Part shown: one piece after another, positions 24,163 through 31,383 of the stretch | Position numbering within the stretch: the first letter of the stretch is position 1 | Layout of the letters: the number at the start of each line of letters is the position of its first letter | Assembly (NCBI GenBank): GCA_046330225.1 | Contig: JAXLTD010000004.1 | Span: 1-64,000, forward strand | DNA: 64,000 nucleotides | Origin: CANJIV01 sp046330225 | Lineage (GTDB): Bacteria > Actinomycetota > Thermoleophilia > Solirubrobacterales > Solirubrobacteraceae | Direction of reading: 5' to 3' | The notes under the pieces: generated by a model | What the model was told of the DNA's origin: nothing | Databases searched by the model: none | The model's input: the letters and a program-made list of their open reading frames with translations, nothing else | Position numbers and translations under genes: made by a program

Positions 24163-25539
24163 ATGGCTGCCTACGACCTCATCGTGATCGGCTCGGGCCC
24201 CGGCGGCTACGTCGCGGCGATCCGGGCGGCCCAGCTGGGGATGAAGGTCGCGGTCGTGGAGAAGGACAAGGTCGGCGGCCGCTGCCTGAACTACGCCTGC
24301 ATTCCCGCCAAGGCCGTCCTGCGAGTCGCTGACGTCTACCAGGAGATCGGCGAGTCCGAGAGCTACGGGATCACCGTCAAGAAGGCCGAGGTCGACTTCG
24401 GCGCCGTGATGGCGCGGCGCGAGAAGATCATCGCGACGCTCGTCGGCGGCGTCTCGGGCCTGTTCAAGAAGAACCAGATCGAGGTCATCGAGGGCCACGG
24501 CGGCCTCACCGACGACGGCCACGTCCGGGTGGGAAGCGAGTTCGACGGCACGGTGCACGAGGCCGGCGCGGTGATCCTCGCCACGGGCAGCGTGGCCCGG
24601 CCGGTGCCCGGCACCGCGTTCGGCGGCCGCGTGATCGGCACCGAGGCGGCGTGGGCGCTGCCCGCGCTGCCGGCCAAGCTCGCCGTCATCGGCGCCGGCG
24701 CCTCGGGCGCGGAGATCGCCTCGGCCTACGCGCGCCTGGGGTCCGACGTCCAGCTCTTCGAGGCACTCGATCGCGTGCTCCCGACCGAGGATCCCGACAT
24801 CAGCAAGGCGGCAGAGCGCGGGCTCAAGAAGCAGGGCATGGGGGTGCACACTTCGGCGCTCGTCTCCGACGTCCAGACCGGCGAGACGACGGTGACCTTC
24901 GCCGCCGGAGACGAGCGCTTCGAGGCCGACTGGCTCGTGATCGCCGCCGGCCGGGGCCCGGACGTCGAAGGCCTCGGGCTCGAAGCCGCCGGCATCGCCC
25001 TCGCCGACGGCGGCCTGATCGAGGTCGACGGGACACAGAAGACCAGCCGGGACGGGGTGTACGCGATCGGCGACCTCGTCCACGGCCCGGCGCTGGCCCA
25101 CAAGGCCTCGGACGAGGGCATCATCGCCGCCGAGGCGATCGCCGGCCGGCCCACGCACCCGCTGGCCTACGCGGACATTCCCCGGGCGACGTTCTGCGCG
25201 CCCAACGTCGCGAGCTTCGGGCTCACCGAGCCGCAGGCGCGCGAGGCCGGCCACGACGTCGTCGTGGGCAAGGTCTCCTACGGCGCGGTCGGCGCGGGGA
25301 CGGTCTACGGGGACCGCACGGGCCTCGTGAAGATCGTGGGCGACCGGCAGTACGGCGAGCTCCTCGGCGGCCACATCGTTGGCGCGAAGGCGACCGAGCT
25401 CATCCAGGAGCTCGTGAACGTCCGCGCCCTCGAGGGCGGCTATCCCGAAGTCGCGCGGATCATCCACGGCCATCCGACGCTGTCCGAAGCCGTCATGGAG
25501 GCCGCGCGGGCCGCCGACGGCTGGCTGATCCACGGCTGA
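24163..25539 (+). CDS. lpdA: Dihydrolipoyl dehydrogenase (E3)
   Basis: Flavoprotein that reoxidises dihydrolipoamide of E2 with NAD+, 458 aa. FAD loop GSGPGGYVAAIRAAQLG, redox disulfide GGRCLNYACIPAK (CxxxxC), NAD loop IGAGASGAEIASAYARLG, second FAD motif GVYAIGDLVHGPALAHKA and the C-terminal His-Glu HGHPTLSEAVMEAA are intact. First gene of the pyruvate-dehydrogenase/lipoate cluster; two small genes separate it from E1. Confidence 0.95.
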   Translation: MAAYDLIVIGSGPGGYVAAIRAAQLGMKVAVVEKDKVGGRCLNYACIPAKAVLRVADVYQEIGESESYGITVKKAEVDFGAVMARREKIIATLVGGVSGLFKKNQIEVIEGHGGLTDDGHVRVGSEFDGTVHEAGAVILATGSVARPVPGTAFGGRVIGTEAAWALPALPAKLAVIGAGASGAEIASAYARLGSDVQLFEALDRVLPTEDPDISKAAERGLKKQGMGVHTSALVSDVQTGETTVTFAAGDERFEADWLVIAAGRGPDVEGLGLEAAGIALADGGLIEVDGTQKTSRDGVYAIGDLVHGPALAHKASDEGIIAAEAIAGRPTHPLAYADIPRATFCAPNVASFGLTEPQAREAGHDVVVGKVSYGAVGAGTVYGDRTGLVKIVGDRQYGELLGGHIVGAKATELIQELVNVRALEGGYPEVARIIHGHPTLSEAVMEAARAADGWLIHG

Positions 25540-25549
25540 CCCGCTCCGC

Positions 25550-26146
25550 GTGGCCGAAGGCCTGACCGTCACGCGCCGCGATCCCGCCGCCGCCGCGCGG
25601 TTCGTCTACGACTTCGCCGAGCCCGAGTGCTGGCTCGCCGCCGAGTCGGTCATCGGGAGCCTCGGGGGCGCGGTCGAGTGGGTGCCGGTCCGCGGCGCGG
25701 CGCTGCGGGATGGCGGCCCGCCGCCGGCCTGCGACCCGGCGCAGCTCGCCCACGAGGCCGCCGCCGCGGGGCGGCTGCCGGTGCGATGGCCCGCCGCCTG
25801 GCCTTGGGACCCCGAGCCCGCGCTGCTCGCTGCCACGTACGCGAAGTCGATCGGGCGGGGAGTGGCCTTCTCGCTCGCCGCGTTCCGGCAGGCCTACAAC
25901 GGGGGGCGCGACCTCTCCGAGCCGGACACCGTGCTCATCGCGGCGGCGGCGAACGAGATGCACCCCCGGGCCGTGCTGGCCGGGATGGGCACGCGCGCGA
26001 CGGCCGCTGCGCTCGACCGCGCCACGGAGCAGGCCGCCGGCGCCGGCGTGCCGGAGCTGCCGGCGATCGTGACGCCCGACGGCAGGGTGTGGACGGGACG
26101 GACCTGCGCCGCGGACGCGGCCCGCTCCGGAGGCCGGGCAGCATGA
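25550..26146 (+). CDS. DsbA-family thioredoxin-fold protein without CxxC
   Basis: 198 aa, similar in layout to 2-hydroxychromene-2-carboxylate isomerase/DsbA-type proteins: VYDFAEPECWLAAESVI at the start, a helical insertion in the middle and VPELPAIVTPDGRVW (cis-Pro region) near the end. Only a single Cys is present at the first site, so it is not a disulfide oxidoreductase; a glutathione-S-transferase kappa-like isomerase role is possible. GTG at 25550 follows the lpdA stop by 10 nt, and its own stop overlaps the next ATG. Confidence 0.75.
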   Translation: MAEGLTVTRRDPAAAARFVYDFAEPECWLAAESVIGSLGGAVEWVPVRGAALRDGGPPPACDPAQLAHEAAAAGRLPVRWPAAWPWDPEPALLAATYAKSIGRGVAFSLAAFRQAYNGGRDLSEPDTVLIAAAANEMHPRAVLAGMGTRATAAALDRATEQAAGAGVPELPAIVTPDGRVWTGRTCAADAARSGGRAA

Positions 26147-26385
26147 GCGCCCGCGACGCCTACGAAGTGAAGGTGTCCCGCGGAAGCGCCGGCCCGGCGT
26201 GGCTCGGGCCGCGTGACCGCCTCGACGTGGTCGAGATCGTGGAGGTCGCCTCGGGCGAGGTCGTCCGGCTCTGGGACCTGCCCCCGCGTGACGCGGCCCG
26301 CCTCGCCCGTCAGCTGCGGGAGTCGATGCTCGAGCTCGACGCCGACGCCTTCCTGTCTGCCTGGCGCGACGAAGAGCCCGGCTGA
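26143..26385 (+). CDS. Small hypothetical protein in the pdh operon
   Basis: 80 aa, mixed alpha/beta composition, no signal peptide or membrane helix. VSRGSAGPAWLGPRD and EIVEVASGEVVRLWDLPPRDAARLA suggest a small beta-rich domain followed by a helix. ATGA overlap with the upstream gene shows tight coupling. The position between E3 and E1 alpha suggests a link to the complex, but there is no direct evidence. Confidence 0.65.
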   Translation: MSARDAYEVKVSRGSAGPAWLGPRDRLDVVEIVEVASGEVVRLWDLPPRDAARLARQLRESMLELDADAFLSAWRDEEPG

Positions 26386-26403
26386 GCCTCATCGCGGCTT
26401 CGG

Positions 26404-26409
26404 TATCGT
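26404..26409 (+). promoter_or_regulatory. -10 hexamer TATCGT of pdhA
   Basis: TATCGT ends six nt before ATG 26416, so E1 may be transcribed from its own leaderless promoter. Confidence 0.45.
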
Positions 26410-26415
26410 CGGGCG

Positions 26416-27522
26416 ATGGCCGACGACCTCGCGCCGGTGCCGCCCGCGACGCCCCGGCCGCTGCCGGAACCCGACGCCGCCCGTGAGTGGCTCGCGACGA
26501 TGTTCCTGATCCGCCGCTTCGAAGAGCGGGCAGGCGAGATGTACGCGAAGGCGAAGGTCGGCGGGTTCCTGCACCTGGCGATCGGCGAGGAGGCCACGAT
26601 CGTCGGTGCCGCTCGCGCGATGCGCGATCACGACTTCCTCATCTCCACCTACCGGTCCCACGGGCACGCGCTCGTCCGCGGCACCGAGCCCGAGCGGGTC
26701 ATGGCCGAGCTGTTCGGGCGCGAGGGCGGGCTGTGCCGCGGCCGCGGCGGCTCGATGCACATGTTCGACCTCGAGCGGCGCTTCATGGGCGGCTACGGGA
26801 TCGTCGGGGGCAACCTCCCGATCGCGGCCGGCTTCGGACTCGCCAGCGACTACCTCGGCACCGGTGATGTCACGGTGTGCACCTTCGGCGACGGGGCCTC
26901 GAATCAGGGCACCTTCGGGGAGACGATGAACCTCGCCGCCCTGTGGTCCCTCCCGGTCGTGTTCATGGTGACCAACAACCGGTTCGGGATGGGCACCGCG
27001 GTCGAGCGCCACTCGGCGGTGACCGACCTGAAGGTCAAGGGCGAGAGCTTCGGCGTCCCGGGTCTCGAATGCGACGGGATGGACGTCCTCGACACCCACG
27101 CCGTGATGACCGAGGCGCTGCGCATGGCCCGGGAGGACCGCCGGCCGGTGCTCGTCGAGGCCGAGACCTATCGGTTCCGCGGGCATTCGATGGCCGATCC
27201 GGAGGAGTACCGGACGAAGGAGGAGGTGCTGCGCTGGCGCGAGCGCGATCCGATCGACCTGTTCGCGAGCCGGCTCGTCGAGGCGGGCGCCATCACGGCG
27301 TCGGACCGCGAGACGATCGACGCGCATGCCCAGGCCGCGGTCGACCGCGCAGTGGAGTTCGCCGAGGCCTCGCCGTTCCCGGCGCCCGAGTCGCTGTACG
27401 ACGACGTCTACGTCCTCGGCCAGCAGGTGCAGGGCTGGTACAGCGTCGACGAGCGCTCGCCCGGCGTGCACCGCGGCGAGGACGAGCGGGCGATGGCGGA
27501 CGGCACCGCGACGGGGCCGTAG
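26416..27522 (+). CDS. pdhA: 2-oxoacid (pyruvate) dehydrogenase E1 component, alpha subunit
   Basis: Thiamine-diphosphate-dependent decarboxylase subunit, 368 aa. The ThDP motif begins at FGDGASNQGTFGETMNLA and ends in the NN of VTNNRFGMGT; the phosphorylation-loop region YRFRGHSMADPEEYR is typical of E1 alpha. GGSMHMFD and GGYGIVGGNLPIAAG are standard. Substrate (pyruvate, acetoin or branched-chain) cannot be proved from sequence, but the context of E2, E3, lipB and lipA favours pyruvate dehydrogenase. Confidence 0.92.
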   Translation: MADDLAPVPPATPRPLPEPDAAREWLATMFLIRRFEERAGEMYAKAKVGGFLHLAIGEEATIVGAARAMRDHDFLISTYRSHGHALVRGTEPERVMAELFGREGGLCRGRGGSMHMFDLERRFMGGYGIVGGNLPIAAGFGLASDYLGTGDVTVCTFGDGASNQGTFGETMNLAALWSLPVVFMVTNNRFGMGTAVERHSAVTDLKVKGESFGVPGLECDGMDVLDTHAVMTEALRMAREDRRPVLVEAETYRFRGHSMADPEEYRTKEEVLRWRERDPIDLFASRLVEAGAITASDRETIDAHAQAAVDRAVEFAEASPFPAPESLYDDVYVLGQQVQGWYSVDERSPGVHRGEDERAMADGTATGP

Positions 27523-27524
27523 CG

Positions 27525-28523
27525 GTGGCCACGCTCCGCTACCGGGAGGCCCTGAACGCGGCGCTGCGGGAGGAGATGGCCCGCGACCGGTCCGTGATCC
27601 TCATGGGCGAGGACATCGGCGTCTTCAACGGCGCGTTCAAGGTCACTGCCGGCCTGCTGCAGGAGTTCGGGGAGACCCGCGTCCGCGACACGCCGATCTC
27701 GGAGAACACCATCGTGGGCATTGGGGTCGGCGCGGCGATGGTCGGATTGCGCCCGGTCGTCGAGCTCATGACGATCAACTTCTCGCTCTTGGCGATGGAC
27801 CAGATCGTCAACCACGCAGCGCACATCCGCTACATGTTCGGCGGCCAGGTGAAGGTGCCGCTCGTGATCCGCATGCCCCAGGGCGCCGGCCACCAGCTCG
27901 GGCCGACGCACTCCCACTGCTGGGAGGCGATGTACCTCCAGGTGCCCGGCCTGCTCGTCGCGGTGCCGTCGACCGCGGCCGACGCGAAGGGCCTGCTCAA
28001 AGCGGCCATCCGGGACGACAACCCGGTGATCTTCATCGAGCACGAGTCGCTCTACGGCCAGCGCGGCGAGGTCCCCGACGGCGAGCACGTGGTGGACTTC
28101 GGCCAGGCGGCCATCCGCCGCGAGGGCGACGACGTGACGATCATCGGCATCAGCCGCATGGCGATCACGGCCGAGCGGGCGGCCCAGGCGCTCTCGGACC
28201 AGCACGGCATCGAGGCCGACGTCATCGACCCGCGCACGCTGCGGCCGCTCGACCTCGACACGATCCTCGCGAGCGTCGCAAAGACGAACCGCTGCATCGT
28301 GGTCGAGGAAGGCTGGCCGCACGGCGGCGTCGGCGCCAACCTCGCCGCGCTCATCCAGGAGCAGGCGTTCGACGAGCTCGACGCGCCGGTCGGCCGGGTC
28401 ACGGGCGCCGACGTGCCGATGCCCTACAGCAAGCCGCTCGAGCACATCGCCTTCCCGCACGAGCCGCAGGTCGTGCAGGCCGTCCTCGCGACGTTCGGCG
28501 ACCGCTCCGCCCCCCGCCGCTGA
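27525..28523 (+). CDS. pdhB: 2-oxoacid (pyruvate) dehydrogenase E1 component, beta subunit
   Basis: 332 aa, pairs with the alpha subunit in the E1 heterotetramer. MGEDIGVFNGAFKVTAGL, RVRDTPISENTIVGIGVGAAM, RMPQGAGHQLGPTHSH and the C-terminal VEEGWPHGGVGAN are standard transketolase-like features. GTG at 27525 lies 2 nt after the pdhA stop. A hairpin follows nine nt after its stop. Confidence 0.93.
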   Translation: MATLRYREALNAALREEMARDRSVILMGEDIGVFNGAFKVTAGLLQEFGETRVRDTPISENTIVGIGVGAAMVGLRPVVELMTINFSLLAMDQIVNHAAHIRYMFGGQVKVPLVIRMPQGAGHQLGPTHSHCWEAMYLQVPGLLVAVPSTAADAKGLLKAAIRDDNPVIFIEHESLYGQRGEVPDGEHVVDFGQAAIRREGDDVTIIGISRMAITAERAAQALSDQHGIEADVIDPRTLRPLDLDTILASVAKTNRCIVVEEGWPHGGVGANLAALIQEQAFDELDAPVGRVTGADVPMPYSKPLEHIAFPHEPQVVQAVLATFGDRSAPRR

Positions 28524-28531
28524 CCCCGCAC

Positions 28532-28546
28532 GGGCCGCACCGGCCC
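28532..28546 (+). terminator. Hairpin directly after pdhB
   Basis: GGGCCG (28532-28537) pairs with CGGCCC (28541-28546), loop CAC, nine nt past the pdhB stop. A second small stem (GTGGC/GCCAC, 28558-28572) follows and leads into a T-containing stretch. Together they probably separate pdhB from the surface-fibre module. Confidence 0.5.
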
Positions 28547-28574
28547 ATGCAAGCCGAGTGGCAACGCGCCACCG

Positions 28575-28645
28575 AATTCAAGTTTGGGGGGTGACTGGTC
28601 GATGGCGGCCGGGCAACCCAAACGGAACGTGGGGGAATACCAGCA
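28575..28645 (+). promoter_or_regulatory. G-rich leader of the TasA-like gene
   Basis: About 70 nt before ATG 28646 contain a six-G run (28587-28592). A possible nested fold pairs GGGT with the ACCC 24 nt later and GGTC with GGCC inside it; GTGGGGG lies near 28630. It is less G+C-rich than its surroundings. It may be a structured 5' leader, but I cannot match it to a known riboswitch class. Confidence 0.3.
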
Positions 28646-29230
28646 ATGAGCACCACCCGAAAGCTGGCCATCTCGGCCGGCATCATCGGCCTCATCGGGG
28701 CCCTGGCCTCGATCGGCGTGTTCGCCGCCTTCAGCGCGAGCACCTCGAACGCGGGCAACTCGATCGCGGCGGGCACCGTCGTGATTGCCGACAACGACGC
28801 TGGCGCCGCGTTCTACAACGTCACGAACCAGAAGCCCGGCGACACGCAGCAGAAGTGCATCAAGGTGACGTACACCGGCTCCCTGGACGCCGACGTCAAG
28901 ATCTACACGCCCGACACGATCGGCGCGATCGGCCCGTACGTGAACCTGACGATCGAGGCCGGCACGCAGGCGTCGCCGACCTTCCCGAGCTGCACGGGCT
29001 TCACGCCCGACGCCGGCGGCCCGCTCTTCAGCGGCACCCTCGCGGGCTTTGCGGCGGCGAACAACAGCTACGCCAACGGCATCCTCGACCGTCCGGGCAC
29101 CGTCGCCACCAAGTGGGTCAACAACGACTCCGTCGTGTACCGGATCACGGCGACGCTCGCCGACAACGACCTGGCCCAGGGGACGAGTTCGGGGACGCAC
29201 TCGTTCAAGTGGGAGGCTCGCAACCAGTAG
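28646..29230 (+). CDS. TasA/camelysin-like protein with SipW-type signal peptide
   Basis: 194 aa, predicted secreted fibre subunit. The N-terminal hydrophobic stretch (ISAGIIGLIGALASIGVFA) is followed by the SipW-substrate signature AFSASTSNAGNSIAAGTV, then DNDAG and an all-beta jellyroll-like body (QKCIKVTYTGSLDADVKIY). TasA-family proteins polymerise into biofilm fibres after cleavage by SipW. Two Cys (near residues 71 and 117) could form a disulfide. A 16-bp hairpin follows, so this gene is likely expressed in excess of the rest of the module. Confidence 0.82.
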   Translation: MSTTRKLAISAGIIGLIGALASIGVFAAFSASTSNAGNSIAAGTVVIADNDAGAAFYNVTNQKPGDTQQKCIKVTYTGSLDADVKIYTPDTIGAIGPYVNLTIEAGTQASPTFPSCTGFTPDAGGPLFSGTLAGFAAANNSYANGILDRPGTVATKWVNNDSVVYRITATLADNDLAQGTSSGTHSFKWEARNQ

Positions 29231-29260
29231 CGGGGACCTGGTCAGCAAGCCGCCTCATCG

Positions 29261-29300
29261 CTGGCGGGCGGGCGCCATCTCCCAGGCGCCCGCCCGCCAG
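29261..29300 (+). terminator. Perfect 16-bp hairpin after the TasA-like gene
   Basis: CTGGCGGGCGGGCGCC (29261-29276) pairs perfectly with 29285-29300 around an 8-nt loop; CCCGCTTTCT follows. It is the longest perfect stem I saw in the window, 30 nt after the stop. It suits partial termination or mRNA 3'-end protection. Confidence 0.7.
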
Positions 29301-29324
29301 CCCGCTTTCTGGCCCCGAGCTGCC

Positions 29325-29852
29325 ATGCGATCCGCGACCCTCCCTCCCGCCGCCCGTGCGCTGGCCCTCGTCCTGGGCCTCGCGGCTGCCGTGGCGATCG
29401 TCCTCGCCGGCCGCATCGACGGCAGCGGGGCCGCCGCCGGCGCCAACGCCGTGTTCTCCGTCTCGCCCCCAGGCGAGCTGCAGCTCCTCACCGCCGGGCC
29501 GCTCGCCACGGCGGACGCGCTGGCGCCCGGCGGGCCAGCCGAGGCTGGCACGGCCACGGTCCGCAACCAGTCCGGCGGCACCCTGCGGCTCGCAATCCGG
29601 GCGCTCCCCTCGGCGCCCGACCTCGACCGGCTGCTGCACGTCGAGATCTCCGCCGGCGGGAAGCTGGTCGCCCGCGGCCCGCTCGGCACGCTGCGCCGGC
29701 TGCATGACGATCCGGTGCCGCTCGGGCCCGGCGGCCAGCGGACGCTCGCCGTGCGGGCGTGGCTGCCCGCCGGCGCCCCCGACGGGTGGCAGGCCCGCGC
29801 GGTGGAGGTCCCGCTCGAGCTGACGACGCGCCCCGGAGGAGGCACCCGATGA
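29325..29852 (+). CDS. Membrane-anchored or secreted accessory protein of the TasA-like module
   Basis: 175 aa. One N-terminal hydrophobic segment (LALVLGLAAAVAIVLAG, residues ~13-30) is followed by AGANAVFSVSPPG, reminiscent of the SipW cleavage region, then a beta-rich domain with NQSGGTLRLAIRALP and ending VPLELTTRPG. The order of strands resembles TasA-family minor subunits. Its stop overlaps the signal-peptidase ATG (ATGA), so the two are coupled. No database family is obvious to me. Confidence 0.65.
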   Translation: MRSATLPPAARALALVLGLAAAVAIVLAGRIDGSGAAAGANAVFSVSPPGELQLLTAGPLATADALAPGGPAEAGTATVRNQSGGTLRLAIRALPSAPDLDRLLHVEISAGGKLVARGPLGTLRRLHDDPVPLGPGGQRTLAVRAWLPAGAPDGWQARAVEVPLELTTRPGGGTR

Positions 29853-30385
29853 GCGCAGCCCGCCGGACCGGGCGCTGGGCCGGCCTCGCCGCCCGCTTCG
29901 CCGGCTGGGCCGCCGTCGGCCTCGGGACCGGCGTGCTCGCCGCGCTCGCCCTCCCGCTCGCCTTCGACATGCGCCCGTTCACGGTGATGACCGGCAGCAT
30001 GCGGCCCGCCATCAGCCCCGGCGACGTCGTGATCGTGCAGCGCATCGCCCCGCTCGACGCGCGCCCCGGCGACATCGTGACGTTCCGCGATCCGGAGGGA
30101 ACCGGACGGCTCATCTCGCACCGGGTGCGGTCGATCCGCGTCCGCGGCGATCGCGTCGACTTCCAGACCCGCGGCGACGCGAACACCGAAGCCGAGCACT
30201 GGAGCGTGCCGGCCGGCGGCAGCATCGGCCGGGCCGCCTACCGGCTCCCGGCGCTCGGCTACGCCGCCCGCGCCCTGGGCGGGGGCGCGTGGTGGCTGGC
30301 CCTCCTCATCGTGCCGCTGCTCGGCTTCCTCGGCTACGAACTCCTGCGCCTCTGGCGCCCGCGCACAGGCCATGCGTCGCCGTAG
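29849..30385 (+). CDS. sipW: Signal peptidase I, SipW/ER type
   Basis: 178 aa. The N-terminal membrane helix is at residues ~16-38. The catalytic serine is in VMTGSMRPAISPGDVVIV, and the second site reads LISHRVRSI, a His in place of the Lys general base of ordinary bacterial SPase I. Ser-His dyads mark the SipW/ER-type enzymes. DANTEAEHWSV is box-E-like, and a C-terminal helix follows. It lies among proteins with SipW-type signal sequences and is thus probably dedicated to them. It overlaps both flanking genes. Confidence 0.88.
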   Translation: MSAARRTGRWAGLAARFAGWAAVGLGTGVLAALALPLAFDMRPFTVMTGSMRPAISPGDVVIVQRIAPLDARPGDIVTFRDPEGTGRLISHRVRSIRVRGDRVDFQTRGDANTEAEHWSVPAGGSIGRAAYRLPALGYAARALGGGAWWLALLIVPLLGFLGYELLRLWRPRTGHASP

Positions 30386-31346
30386 CCTCGCGCTCATCGC
30401 AGCGGCGGCGGTCGCCGTCGGGCTCATCGCCCACGCCACGGGCGTCACCTTCAGCGCCTTCACGGGCACGACCGCGAACGGCGCCAACGCCATCAGCGCG
30501 GCGCCCGACTTCCGGGCGCCAACCGTCTCGGGCTCGACGATCGCCAAGACCACCGGGTACGAGCCCGCCTTCGTGAAGCAGGCGGGGACGTACTACGTCT
30601 ACGCGAACGTGACCGACACCGGCAATCCCGCCAGCGGCGTCGCGTCGGTGACCGCGAACGTCAGTGCGCTGACCCCCGGGCAGACCGCGGCGCCGCTCGT
30701 CGCCGGGTCGTTCACCGTCGGGGGCGTCGCCTACAACCGGCGCAGCGCGTCCCTGACCGTGCAGAACCCGCTCGCCCCCGGCGGGCTCACCTACTCGGTC
30801 ACCACGGCCGACGTGGCCGGCAACACGCAGACGACCTCCGGCCTGGGCGTCACGGTCGACAACACCGCGCCGGCAGCGACCGACGTGCAGACGGCCAATG
30901 TCGGCTCGCTCGTCGCGACCGCCCAGCTCAGCGACACGATCACCTTCACGACGGGCGAGCCGCTGGACCCCGAATCGATCCTCGCGGGGTGGACCGGCGC
31001 CTCGGCCAACGTCGTGGTCCGCATCAACAACGTCGGCGGCAGCGACACCCTCCAGGTGTTCAACTCCACGAACACCACGCAGCTCAATCTCGGAACGGTG
31101 ACCCTCGGCTCGACCGCATACGTGACGGCGAATCGGACGTTCGGCCTCACCGGGACCCCGTCGACGATGGTGCGGTCCGGGAACACGATCACCGTCACGC
31201 TCGGCACCGCGAGCGGCGCGGTGACGACGGCGCCGGCCAACGGCACCATGAGCTGGGCGCCCTCCACCGCGGCGTACGACCGCGCCGGCAACGCGATGTC
31301 CGCCACGGCGGCGACGGAGACCGGCGCGGCCGACCGCGAATTCTGA
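30372..31346 (+). CDS. Secreted Ig-like protein with SipW-type signal peptide
   Basis: 324 aa. The signal region MRRRSLALIAAAAVAVGLIA is followed by VTFSAFTGTTANGANAISA, again the SipW-substrate style. The mature part has two or three Ig/Big-like beta domains: TYYVYANVTDTGNPASGV, VTTADVAGNTQTTSGLG and the bacterial-Ig phrase VDNTAPAATDV, plus a C-terminal SMVRSGNTITVTLG-like domain. It probably decorates or anchors the fibre. It overlaps the sipW gene by 14 nt. Confidence 0.75.
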   Translation: MRRRSLALIAAAAVAVGLIAHATGVTFSAFTGTTANGANAISAAPDFRAPTVSGSTIAKTTGYEPAFVKQAGTYYVYANVTDTGNPASGVASVTANVSALTPGQTAAPLVAGSFTVGGVAYNRRSASLTVQNPLAPGGLTYSVTTADVAGNTQTTSGLGVTVDNTAPAATDVQTANVGSLVATAQLSDTITFTTGEPLDPESILAGWTGASANVVVRINNVGGSDTLQVFNSTNTTQLNLGTVTLGSTAYVTANRTFGLTGTPSTMVRSGNTITVTLGTASGAVTTAPANGTMSWAPSTAAYDRAGNAMSATAATETGAADREF

Positions 31347-31347
31347 G

Positions 31348-31369
31348 CCGGCCGGCAGCGGGCGGCCGG
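31348..31369 (+). terminator. Hairpin closing the TasA-like module
   Basis: CCGGCCG (31348-31354) pairs with CGGCCGG (31363-31369) around an 8-nt loop, just after the stop at 31346 and immediately before the -10 hexamer of the E2 gene. Confidence 0.5.
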
Positions 31370-31375
31370 TAACCT
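31370..31375 (+). promoter_or_regulatory. -10 hexamer TAACCT of the E2 gene
   Basis: TAACCT ends eight nt before ATG 31384. This gives E2 its own leaderless promoter after the inserted module. Confidence 0.45.
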
Positions 31376-31383
31376 CGGCGGCC

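Noticed and set aside
28646..31346. Transposon or integron origin of the TasA-like module
   Set aside because: No transposase, integrase, terminal inverted repeats or target duplication seen at the borders, and base composition matches the neighbours apart from the leader.
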